A DNA stretch of 64,000 bases from Hydrogenophaga sp. BPS33. Lineage in GTDB: Bacteria > Pseudomonadota > Gammaproteobacteria > Burkholderiales > Burkholderiaceae_C. The notes beneath the pieces are model-generated. The model was not told the origin of the DNA, searched no databases, and saw only the letters and a list, made by a program, of their open reading frames with translations. Within the stretch, counting starts at the first letter, position 1; each line of letters opens with the position of its first letter. Below are positions 10,058 to 16,749 of this stretch, piece by piece. Where the stretch lies: assembly GCF_009859475.1 (NCBI RefSeq), contig NZ_CP044549.1:5270001-5334000 (forward strand). Reading direction: 5' to 3'. Position numbers and translations under genes: made by a program.

Positions 10058-11047
10058 ATGAATCCCACCACCCGCCGCCAGTTCGCCCTGGCCACCACCG
10101 CACTCGCCCTTGCGGCGACCACTTTCTGCGCGTCCGCCGTGGCCGCCGACGCCTGGCCCAACCGGCCCCTCCGCATGGTCGTGGGCTACCCCGCAGGTTC
10201 GTCGCCCGATGTGCAGGCGCGCCTGCTCGCCGAACCGCTGTCCCAGGCTCTGGGCCAGCCCGTGGTGGTCGAAAACCGCCCGGGCGCGAGCAGCAACATC
10301 GGCGCGGACATGATCGCCAAGGCCACCGATGGCCACACCATCGGGGTCATCGGCAACGGTCCGCTGACCAGCTCGAAGTTCCTCTACGCCAAACTGCCCT
10401 ACGACCCGAGCACCGACTTCGCGCCCATCGCGCTCATCGGCGCCGCGCCACTGGTCTGGGTCACGGCCAAGTCGCCCACCGAGCGCACACCGGCGGCCTA
10501 TATCGCACAGCTGCGTGCCGACGGCGACAAACAGACCTACGGTTCGGTCGGCCCGGGCTCCGGCGGCCACCTCGGCATGGAACTGCTCAAGCAGGCGCTG
10601 GGCATCAACCCGCTGCACGTGCCCTTCAATGGCGGGCCGGCCATCCTCAACGGCATCGTGGGGGGACACATCCAGATGACGCTGCTGCCCGCGTCCACCG
10701 TCTCGCCACTGGTGCAGGCCGGCAAGCTCGACGCGATCGCCGTGACCTCGGCCAAGCGCACCCCCTTGGCGCCCACGCTGCCGTCGATGGAAGACATCGG
10801 CGTGAAGGGACTCAACATCGAGGTGTGGAACGCGGTGGTGGCACCTGCCACCATGCCCGCCGCCCACCAGGCACGCCTGAGCGCCGAACTCGGCAAGATC
10901 CTGCTCTCGCGCGACATGCAACAGAAGCTGCTGGTGCAAGGCTGGCGCGTGGACGACCCCAGCGCGAAGAGCCTGAAGGCGCGCATCGCCAGCGACACCG
11001 CGCTGTACCGCGACATCATCGTGCGCAACAAGATCCGGATCGACTGA
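10058..11047 (+). CDS. Bug-family (TctC) tripartite tricarboxylate transporter receptor
   Basis: This 329-residue periplasmic solute-binding protein begins with TTRRQFALATTALALAA, a twin-arginine-like signal ending near AVAAD. The mature start WPNRPLRMVVGYPAGSSPDVQARLL and the later GAAPLVW, LHVPFNGG and PTLPSMEDIGVKG segments are typical of the Bug family. These capture carboxylates, amides or aromatics for a TctAB permease. No tctA or tctB lies nearby. A GAGGAT ribosome site precedes the ATG. It is the last gene of the dehydrogenase operon. Confidence 0.9.
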   Translation: MNPTTRRQFALATTALALAATTFCASAVAADAWPNRPLRMVVGYPAGSSPDVQARLLAEPLSQALGQPVVVENRPGASSNIGADMIAKATDGHTIGVIGNGPLTSSKFLYAKLPYDPSTDFAPIALIGAAPLVWVTAKSPTERTPAAYIAQLRADGDKQTYGSVGPGSGGHLGMELLKQALGINPLHVPFNGGPAILNGIVGGHIQMTLLPASTVSPLVQAGKLDAIAVTSAKRTPLAPTLPSMEDIGVKGLNIEVWNAVVAPATMPAAHQARLSAELGKILLSRDMQQKLLVQGWRVDDPSAKSLKARIASDTALYRDIIVRNKIRID

Positions 11048-11051
11048 AGAG

Positions 11052-11088
11052 GTGGGCCGTCACAGCCGAATGGGCTGTGACGGCCCAC
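11052..11088. other. Perfect 16-bp inverted repeat between Bug gene and mpl
   Basis: GTGGGCCGTCACAGCC, five-base loop, GGCTGTGACGGCCCAC. The RNA hairpin begins five bases after the Bug gene stop and ends one base before the mpl -10-like element. There is no T-tract, so it is not a clear intrinsic terminator; 3'-end protection or an operator are alternatives. Confidence 0.6.
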
Positions 11089-11094
11089 TAAAAT
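11089..11094 (+). promoter_or_regulatory. -10-like element TAAAAT six bases before the mpl start codon
   Basis: TAAAAT-CGCCGC-ATG. There is no Shine-Dalgarno sequence. The region where a -35 should be is the loop of the 16-bp inverted repeat and does not match TTGACA. Confidence 0.45.
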
Positions 11095-11100
11095 CGCCGC

Positions 11101-12486
11101 ATGCACATTCACATCCTGGGCATTTGCGGCACCTTCATGGGCGGCCTGGCCGCCCTGGCCCGCGAAGCCGGCCACCGCGTGACCGGCTGCGACGCCGGTG
11201 TCTACCCCCCCATGAGCGACCAGCTGCGCGCGCTCGGCATCGACCTCATCGAGGGCTTTGGCGCCGACCAGTTGGCCTTGAAGCCCGACATGTTCGTGAT
11301 CGGCAACGTGGTCAGCCGCGCCCGCCTGGCGGACGGCACGTCCAAGTTCCCGCTGATGGAAGCCATCATGGACAGCGGGGCCCCCTACACCAGCGGCCCG
11401 CAGTGGCTGGCCGAACACGTGCTGCAAGGCCGCCACGTGCTGGCGGTGGCCGGCACCCACGGCAAGACCACCACCACCGGCATGCTGACCTGGATCCTCG
11501 AAGCCCATGGCTTGAATCCGGGCTTCCTCATCGGCGGTGTGCCGCTGAACTTCGGTGTGTCGGCGCGCCTGGGCCAAGGCAAGCTCTTCACCATTGAAGC
11601 AGACGAGTACGACACCGCCTTCTTCGACAAGCGCAGCAAGTTCGTGCACTACCGGCCGCGCACCGCGATCCTGAACAACCTCGAGTTCGACCACGCCGAC
11701 ATCTTCGACGACCTGGCCGCGATCGAGCGTCAGTTCCACCACCTCGTGCGCACGGTCCCTGGTCAAGGCCGCGTGGTGGTCAACGGGCTGGAAGACAGCC
11801 TGGAGCGCGTGCTGCACAAGGGCCTGTGGAGCGAGGTGCGCAGCTTTGGCGCAGCGGTGAGCGACTTCACCGCGCACGGCGAACCGCATGCCTTCGACGT
11901 GCTGCACCAGGGCAACCCCGTGGGCCGAGTGGAATGGGAACTCACGGGTGTGCACAACCAGCTGAACGCGCTGGCGGCCATCGCCGCCGCCGAACACGTG
12001 GGCGTTTCCCCGGCGCACGCGGCCCAGGCCCTGGCCACGTTCCAGAACGTGCGCCGGCGCATGGAGGTGCGCGGAACGGTGGAACGCGCGGGCGGTGCGA
12101 TCACGGTCTACGACGATTTCGCGCACCACCCCACCGCCATCCGCACCACGCTCGACGGTCTGGCGCGCAAGCTCGGCACGCCACGCGGGCGCATCCTGGC
12201 GGTGTTCGAGCCGCGCAGCAACACCATGAAACTGGGCACGATGAAGTCGCAACTGCCCTGGAGCCTGGAAGCGGCAGACCTCGCGTTCTGCCACAGCGGC
12301 GGGCTCGACTGGGACGCCGGCGAAGCCCTGGCCCCCATGGGAGCCCGTGCGCAGGTGGGTCGCAACATCGACGAAGTGGTGGCGCAGGTGACGTCCGCCG
12401 CACAAGCGGGCGACCACATCGTGTGCATGAGCAACGGCGGTTTCGGCGGTGTGCACGACCGCCTGTTGAAGACCCTGGCTCAGTAA
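11101..12486 (+). CDS. mpl: UDP-N-acetylmuramate:L-alanyl-gamma-D-glutamyl-meso-diaminopimelate ligase
   Basis: This 461-residue Mur-ligase-family enzyme attaches recycled tripeptide from old peptidoglycan to UDP-MurNAc. The N-terminal HILGICGTFMGGLAALA resembles MurC but has the Mpl-specific GTFMGG. The ATP site is [13 protein letters not shown] near residue 118. EADEYDTAFFDKRSKFVHYRP and YDDFAHHPTAI are conserved Mpl signatures. Length matches the family. The 3' end overlaps the convergent small gene by seven bases. Start context suggests a leaderless message. Confidence 0.95.
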   Translation: MHIHILGICGTFMGGLAALAREAGHRVTGCDAGVYPPMSDQLRALGIDLIEGFGADQLALKPDMFVIGNVVSRARLADGTSKFPLMEAIMDSGAPYTSGPQWLAEHVLQGRHVLAVAGTHGKTTTTGMLTWILEAHGLNPGFLIGGVPLNFGVSARLGQGKLFTIEADEYDTAFFDKRSKFVHYRPRTAILNNLEFDHADIFDDLAAIERQFHHLVRTVPGQGRVVVNGLEDSLERVLHKGLWSEVRSFGAAVSDFTAHGEPHAFDVLHQGNPVGRVEWELTGVHNQLNALAAIAAAEHVGVSPAHAAQALATFQNVRRRMEVRGTVERAGGAITVYDDFAHHPTAIRTTLDGLARKLGTPRGRILAVFEPRSNTMKLGTMKSQLPWSLEAADLAFCHSGGLDWDAGEALAPMGARAQVGRNIDEVVAQVTSAAQAGDHIVCMSNGGFGGVHDRLLKTLAQ

Positions 12487-12800
12487 TTCAGCGCGTGGTT
12501 CGGCACGTCGACCGACACCACCGGCTTGGCCAGCGCCGCACTCGCCGCGCGCGCGAAAGCCATGGCCCAGTCGCCGTGAGCCGCATCGCGAAAATGGGCT
12601 TCGCCCGCAGCCTCGGCCACGCGCAGGATCTTGTCGGCGGTCAACACCTTTCCCGTCGGCCGAATGGGGTCGCAGCCCAGCACCGTGAACTGCTCATCGA
12701 GCCAGTGGCGGGCCTGGTCGTGCGGCATGGGCTGCACCTCCTCCAGGTCGAAGCGGTAGGTGGCGGGTTCGCCCCAACTCACGGAAACGTGGCTACGCAT
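12480..12800 (-). CDS. Small conserved protein of unknown function (106 residues)
   Basis: This soluble protein of 106 residues begins MRSHVSVSWGEPATYRFDLEEV and ends DVPNHALNY. I recognise no domain. A clear AGGAG lies about 8 bases before the ATG, which favours this start over in-frame codons 60 bases upstream. It lies on the same strand as the DAHP synthase, about 80 bases downstream of it, and its stop overlaps the mpl stop by seven bases. Codon usage is like its neighbours. Confidence 0.75.
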   Translation of the reverse strand: MRSHVSVSWGEPATYRFDLEEVQPMPHDQARHWLDEQFTVLGCDPIRPTGKVLTADKILRVAEAAGEAHFRDAAHGDWAMAFARAASAALAKPVVSVDVPNHALNY

Positions 12801-12882
12801 GTGCGTTTCTCCTGATCGGTCGTTCGCCCCATTGTGGACCGCGCGCCGCGCGCGATCCACCCCTGAAAGCCCTTGACCCTGT

Positions 12883-14007
12883 TCAGCCGCGAGCCGTCTT
12901 CACCGCCTGCGACAGCACCTCCAGCGCCTGCAGCGAATCGTCCCAGCCCAGGCAGGCGTCGGTGATGCTCTGGCCGTACTTGAGCGCGCCCACATCGTCC
13001 TTGCCCGGGGTGAACTTCTGCGCACCCGCCTCGATGTGGCTCTCGATCATCACGCCGAAGATGCTGCGCGAGCCCGCCTCGATCTGGCCTGCGATGTCGC
13101 GCGCCACGTCGAGCTGCTTCTCGTGCTGCTTGCTGCTGTTGGCATGGCTGCAGTCCACCATCAGGCGCGGCGCAAGCTTGGCGGCTTCGAGCTCCTTCAC
13201 CGAAGCGGCCACGCTGGCGGCGTCGTAGTTGGGCGCCTTGCCACCGCGCAGGATCACGTGGCAGTCCTTGTTGCCGTTGGTCTGCACGATCGCCACCTGG
13301 CCGTTCTTGTGCACCGAGAGGAAGTGGTGGCCGCGCGAGGCGGCCTGGATCGCGTCAGTCGCGATCTTGATGTTGCCGTCGGTGCCATTCTTGAAGCCGA
13401 TCGGCGCGGAAAGACCGGAAGCCAGTTCGCGGTGCACCTGGCTCTCGGTGGTGCGCGCGCCGATCGCACCCCAGGCGATGAGGTCACCGATGTATTGCGG
13501 CGAGATCACGTCGAGAAATTCGCTGCCCGCCGGCAAGCCCAGGCGGTTGATCTCGATCAGCAGCTGGCGCGCGATACGCAGGCCTTCGTCGATGCGGTAG
13601 CTCTCGTCGAGGTAGGGGTCGTTGATCAGGCCCTTCCAGCCTACGGTGGTGCGGGGTTTCTCGAAATACACGCGCATCACGATCTCCAGCGTGTCGGCGT
13701 ATTTCTCGCGCAGGGGCTTGAGGCGGCGCGCGTAGTCGACTGCCGCTTCGGGATCGTGGATCGAGCAAGGGCCGATCACAACCAGCAAGCGATCGTCCTG
13801 CCCGTGCAGGATGTGGTGGATACGTCGGCGGGTCTGGCTGATCAGCGCTTCCACGGGCGTGCCGCCAATGGGGAAGAAGCGGATGAGGTGTTCAGGAGGC
13901 GGCAACACGGTGATGTCCTTGATGCGTTCGTCGTCGGTCCGGCTGGTCTTGTCGGCGGGACGGGCATGCCAGGCGTCGCTGCTGGCGGAGGCGTTTTTGG
14001 CGGTCAT
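12883..14007 (-). CDS. aroG: 3-deoxy-7-phosphoheptulonate (DAHP) synthase, class I
   Basis: This 374-residue enzyme condenses phosphoenolpyruvate and erythrose 4-phosphate, the committed step of aromatic amino acid synthesis. Motifs include LLVVIGPCSIHDPEAAVDYA, VMRVYFEKPRTTVGWKG, AIGARTTESQVHRELASG, GFKNGTDGNIKIA, and MVDCSHANSSK. It is of the AroF/G/H type; which amino acid inhibits it cannot be decided by eye. The ATG has an AGGAG site. The transcript starts far upstream and passes through a Phe/Tyr/Trp-rich leader peptide and terminator at 14067-14197, so expression is probably controlled by attenuation. Confidence 0.95.
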   Translation of the reverse strand: MTAKNASASSDAWHARPADKTSRTDDERIKDITVLPPPEHLIRFFPIGGTPVEALISQTRRRIHHILHGQDDRLLVVIGPCSIHDPEAAVDYARRLKPLREKYADTLEIVMRVYFEKPRTTVGWKGLINDPYLDESYRIDEGLRIARQLLIEINRLGLPAGSEFLDVISPQYIGDLIAWGAIGARTTESQVHRELASGLSAPIGFKNGTDGNIKIATDAIQAASRGHHFLSVHKNGQVAIVQTNGNKDCHVILRGGKAPNYDAASVAASVKELEAAKLAPRLMVDCSHANSSKQHEKQLDVARDIAGQIEAGSRSIFGVMIESHIEAGAQKFTPGKDDVGALKYGQSITDACLGWDDSLQALEVLSQAVKTARG

Positions 14008-14066
14008 CACGAGGCTCCTGAGTGGGGTTGAATGAAAAGAAGAGAGAGAGAGAGGGGGAAGGGACG

Positions 14067-14100
14067 AAAAAAAACCGCCGGGCTTGACGCTCCGGCGGTT
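14067..14100 (-). terminator. Attenuator (Rho-independent terminator) upstream of DAHP synthase
   Basis: Minus-strand RNA: AACCGCCGG, ten-base loop, CCGGCGGTT, followed by a run of T (eight in total, 14074-14067, two of them paired in the stem). It lies 22 bases after the leader-peptide stop and about 60 bases before the DAHP synthase start. Because no gene ends here other than the leader, it is best read as a conditional terminator. Its 5' arm (CCGCCGG) can instead pair with CCGGCGG at 14148-14142 inside the leader reading frame. Confidence 0.88.
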
Positions 14101-14122
14101 TGATCGAGATTCGGTGATGCGC

Positions 14123-14197
14123 TTACAGCTTCGCCTCTCGTCCGCCGGGGACTGAGAACCAAAAGTAAAAAGCAAAAAAGACGAAGCGCGAAGACAT
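14123..14197 (-). CDS. Aromatic-rich leader peptide of the DAHP synthase attenuator (24 residues)
   Basis: A 24-codon frame whose residues 5-14 read FVFFAFYFWF: six Phe, one Tyr and one Trp in ten codons. The remainder is SVPGGREAKL. This composition matches leader peptides such as PheL, where ribosome stalling on scarce aminoacyl-tRNA controls a downstream terminator. The start lacks a Shine-Dalgarno sequence (CCAACCCC precedes ATG) and sits eight bases after a TACATT -10 element, so the mRNA is probably leaderless or nearly so. Codons 17-19 contain CCGGCGG, which can form the antiterminator. Confidence 0.85.
   Translation of the reverse strand: MSSRFVFFAFYFWFSVPGGREAKL
14142..14148 (-). 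promoter_or_regulatory. Antiterminator strand CCGGCGG within leader codons 17-19
   Basis: CCGGCGG here is identical to the 3' arm of the terminator and fully complementary to CCGCCGG of its 5' arm (14098-14092). A ribosome stalled on the aromatic codons would leave it free to pair and prevent termination. A ribosome that reaches the stop codon, six codons further on, would cover it. Confidence 0.7.
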
Positions 14198-14205
14198 GGG
14201 GTTGG

Positions 14206-14214
14206 AATGTAGCA
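14206..14214 (-). promoter_or_regulatory. Extended -10 promoter element TGCTACATT for the DAHP synthase leader
   Basis: Minus-strand TGC-TACATT matches the TGN extended -10 pattern. The predicted start lies within two bases of the leader peptide ATG at 14197. The element begins ten bases after the tldD stop codon. No good -35 hexamer is visible. Confidence 0.5.
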
Positions 14215-14223
14215 CAGGCAACT

Positions 14224-15684
14224 TCAAGCGGTTCCGCCGACCGTCAAGCCGTCGATGCGCAAGGTCGGCTGACCCACGCCCACCGGCACGCTCTGGCCTT
14301 CCTTGCCGCAAGTGCCCACACCGCTGTCGAGCTTCATGTCGTTGCCGATCATGCTCACGCGGGTGAGTGCGTCCGGGCCATTGCCCACCAGCGTCGCACC
14401 CTTCACCGGGTACTGGATCTGGCCGTTCTCCACCCAGTAGGCCTGGCTGGCGGAAAACACGAACTTGCCGCTGGTGATGTCGACCTGGCCACCCCCGAAA
14501 TTGGTGGCGTACAGACCCTTCTTGATGCTGGCCACGATTTCCTCGGGCGCCTTGTCGCCGCCGAGCATGTAGGTGTTGGTCATGCGCGGCATGGGCACGT
14601 GGGCATAGCTCTCGCGCCGGCCGTTGCCGGTGGGTTTGACGCCCATCAGGCGCGCGTTCATCGCGTCCTGGATGTAGCCGCGCAGGATGCCGTCTTCGAT
14701 CAGCACGTTCTTCTGCGAGACATGGCCTTCGTCGTCGACGTTGAGCGAGCCGCGGCGGTCGGCGATGGTGCCGTCGTCCAGCACGGTGACGCCCTTGGCG
14801 GCCACGCGCTGACCGATCTTGCCGGAGAAGGCGCTGGAACCTTTGCGGTTGAAGTCGCCTTCCAGGCCATGTCCCACCGCTTCGTGCAGCAGGATGCCAG
14901 GCCAGCCCGACCCGAGCACCACCACCATCTCGCCGGCGGGCGCGGGGCGGGCGTCGAGATTGGTCAAGGCATAGGAAACGGCTTCGTCGACATAGGCCTG
15001 CACTTGCTCGTCGTCGAAGTAGCCGAGCCCGAAACGGCCGCCGCCACCCGATGAGCCGGCCTCGCGCCGGCCCGCCTGCTCGGCAATCACCGTGACCGAC
15101 AGACGGATCAACGGGCGCACGTCCGCCGCCAGGGTGCCGTCGGCGCGCGCCACCAGCACCACGTCGTACTCGCTCGCCAGGCCGGCCATGACCTGCTTCA
15201 CGCGCGGGTCCTTGGCCTTGGCCATGCGTTCCACTTTTTCCAGCAACGCGACTTTGGCGGTGCTGTCGAGCGTGCCGATGGGGTCCAGACCCGGATACAG
15301 CGAACGCGACTTGGAGACCTTGGCGGCCGGCACCTTCACCTGGCGGCCCTGGCCTTGAGCGGAGATCGAGCGCACGGTATGCGCGGCGTCGAGCAGCGAG
15401 CTCCAGGACAAATCGTCGGAGTACGCGAAAGCGGTTTTCTCGCCACTGACCGCGCGCACGCCGACGCCCTGGTCGATGCTGAAACTGCCGGTCTTGACGA
15501 TGCCCTCTTCCAGGCTCCAGCCCTCGCTGCGGGTGGTCTGGAAGTAGAGGTCGGCATCGTCGACACCGTGGGACATGATCTCGCCCAGGGCACGTTGCAG
15601 GTGCGAGGGAGAAAGACCGAAGGGATCGAGCAACAAGCCTTGGGCGGTGGCCAGGCGGGCCAGGGTGGGTTCGCGTGAAATCAT
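14224..15684 (-). CDS. tldD: Metalloprotease TldD
   Basis: This 486-residue protein is the catalytic half of the TldD/TldE (PmbA) complex, which degrades or matures unfolded peptides such as microcins and CcdA. The zinc-binding motif HEAVGH lies at residues 267-272, followed by GLEGDFNRKGSSAF. The C-terminal region has the conserved TNTYMLGGD and FGGGQVDITSGKFVFSASQAYW segments. TldE is not in the window. The start is the ATG of MISREPT, placed six bases after a good TACAAT element with a TTGGCA -35 box, which indicates a leaderless message. Confidence 0.95.
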   Translation of the reverse strand: MISREPTLARLATAQGLLLDPFGLSPSHLQRALGEIMSHGVDDADLYFQTTRSEGWSLEEGIVKTGSFSIDQGVGVRAVSGEKTAFAYSDDLSWSSLLDAAHTVRSISAQGQGRQVKVPAAKVSKSRSLYPGLDPIGTLDSTAKVALLEKVERMAKAKDPRVKQVMAGLASEYDVVLVARADGTLAADVRPLIRLSVTVIAEQAGRREAGSSGGGGRFGLGYFDDEQVQAYVDEAVSYALTNLDARPAPAGEMVVVLGSGWPGILLHEAVGHGLEGDFNRKGSSAFSGKIGQRVAAKGVTVLDDGTIADRRGSLNVDDEGHVSQKNVLIEDGILRGYIQDAMNARLMGVKPTGNGRRESYAHVPMPRMTNTYMLGGDKAPEEIVASIKKGLYATNFGGGQVDITSGKFVFSASQAYWVENGQIQYPVKGATLVGNGPDALTRVSMIGNDMKLDSGVGTCGKEGQSVPVGVGQPTLRIDGLTVGGTA

Positions 15685-15690
15685 TGGGCC

Positions 15691-15719
15691 ATTGTAAGAA
15701 TGGTCGCCCCCTGTGCCAA
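15691..15719 (-). promoter_or_regulatory. Sigma-70 promoter of tldD (TTGGCA-17-TACAAT), leaderless
   Basis: Minus strand: TTGGCA (15719-15714), 17-base spacer, TACAAT (15696-15691), six bases, then ATG. This is the best complete promoter in the window. The predicted transcription start coincides with the start codon. Confidence 0.8.
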
Positions 15720-15739
15720 CGCCAGGGTCTTCGCGCCAT

Positions 15740-16714
15740 TCACTTGTCGATCTTGATCTTGCCGTCAATGATCACCTTGCGCCATTTCTGGATGTCGTTG
15801 CTCACGCGCCTTGAGAAATCTGCAGGGTTGCTGGCGACGATCGTGAAGCCGGCCTCCTCCAGCTTCTTGCGCATGGCCGCGTCGATGAGCGCCCGTCGGC
15901 TGTCCTCGCTGACCTTGCGGACGATGGCCGCAGGCGTTCCTGCCGGGGCAAAGAGACCAAACCACACGTCCGACTCGTAGCCAGGAAAGCCCGACTCCGC
16001 GACGGTCGGAATGTCAGGGACCAAGGGGCTGCGCTGGGCGCTGGTCACGGCAAGCGCGCGCAACCGCCCTGCCTGCAAATGCGGCAACGTGGTCATGACC
16101 ACATCGAAGCTGGCGGTCAGTTGACCCGCAATCAGGTCGTTCATGGCGGGACCGGAACCCTTGTAGGGGACCGGCAGCAACGAGATGTTCGCGCGCGTGG
16201 CAAGCATCGCCATGGACATGTGCGGTGTGGCACCGACGCTGCCGTTGTACGGAATCTCGCCAGGGTGGGCCTTGGCATAGGCGACAAATTCGGCCAACGA
16301 ACGGACCGGCAGCGAGGGGTGCACCGACAGGATCTGTGGAATCGTCACCAGTTCGGTGACCGGCAGGAAGTCGCGCTGCACGTCGTAACGCAAATTGGGA
16401 TACAAGGTCTGCGCCACCGCATGGGTGGTGACGGTGCCCAGCAACAAGGTGTGACCATCGGGCTTGGCCTTGGCTGCATACTCCGCGCCGATCACGCCAC
16501 CGGCGCCCGCACGGTTCTCGACGATGACAGGCTGTTTCCAGGCTTCCCCGAGCCGCTCTGCCAAGCTGCGAGCAAGGAGGTCTGTGGACCCACCAGCGGC
16601 GAAGGGTACGACGATCTTCACGATCGCGTTGGGGTAGTTGTCCTGGCTCCAGGCGGGCGCAGGTGCAGATGCGAAGGCCGCCAGGCACAACAGCAGGGAA
16701 TGAATACGCTTCAT
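15740..16714 (-). CDS. Bug-family (TctC) receptor, hydantoinase operon
   Basis: This 324-residue periplasmic binding protein has a Sec signal (MKRIHSLLLCLAAFASAPAPAWSQ). The mature domain begins NYPNAIVKIVVPFAAGGSTDLLARSL and contains VENRAGAGGVIGAEYAAKA, LLPVPYKGSGPAMNDLIAGQ and VPDIPTVAESGFPGYES, all family hallmarks. It follows HyuB by 35 bases on the same strand, suggesting that it captures the substrate of the HyuAB enzyme. No TctAB permease is near. Confidence 0.9.
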   Translation of the reverse strand: MKRIHSLLLCLAAFASAPAPAWSQDNYPNAIVKIVVPFAAGGSTDLLARSLAERLGEAWKQPVIVENRAGAGGVIGAEYAAKAKPDGHTLLLGTVTTHAVAQTLYPNLRYDVQRDFLPVTELVTIPQILSVHPSLPVRSLAEFVAYAKAHPGEIPYNGSVGATPHMSMAMLATRANISLLPVPYKGSGPAMNDLIAGQLTASFDVVMTTLPHLQAGRLRALAVTSAQRSPLVPDIPTVAESGFPGYESDVWFGLFAPAGTPAAIVRKVSEDSRRALIDAAMRKKLEEAGFTIVASNPADFSRRVSNDIQKWRKVIIDGKIKIDK

Positions 16715-16749
16715 GGTTTTCCTTGGATCAGATGATGGGATCTGCGGAC

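Noticed and set aside
12836..12858. GC-rich palindrome downstream of DAHP synthase as a terminator
   Set aside because: No T-tract follows on either strand, and the pairing is ambiguous because of CGCG repeats.
14039..14056. AG/CT dinucleotide run before DAHP synthase
   Set aside because: Short and imperfect. It lies in the untranslated region after the attenuator. No evidence for phase variation because no frame or promoter spacing depends on it.
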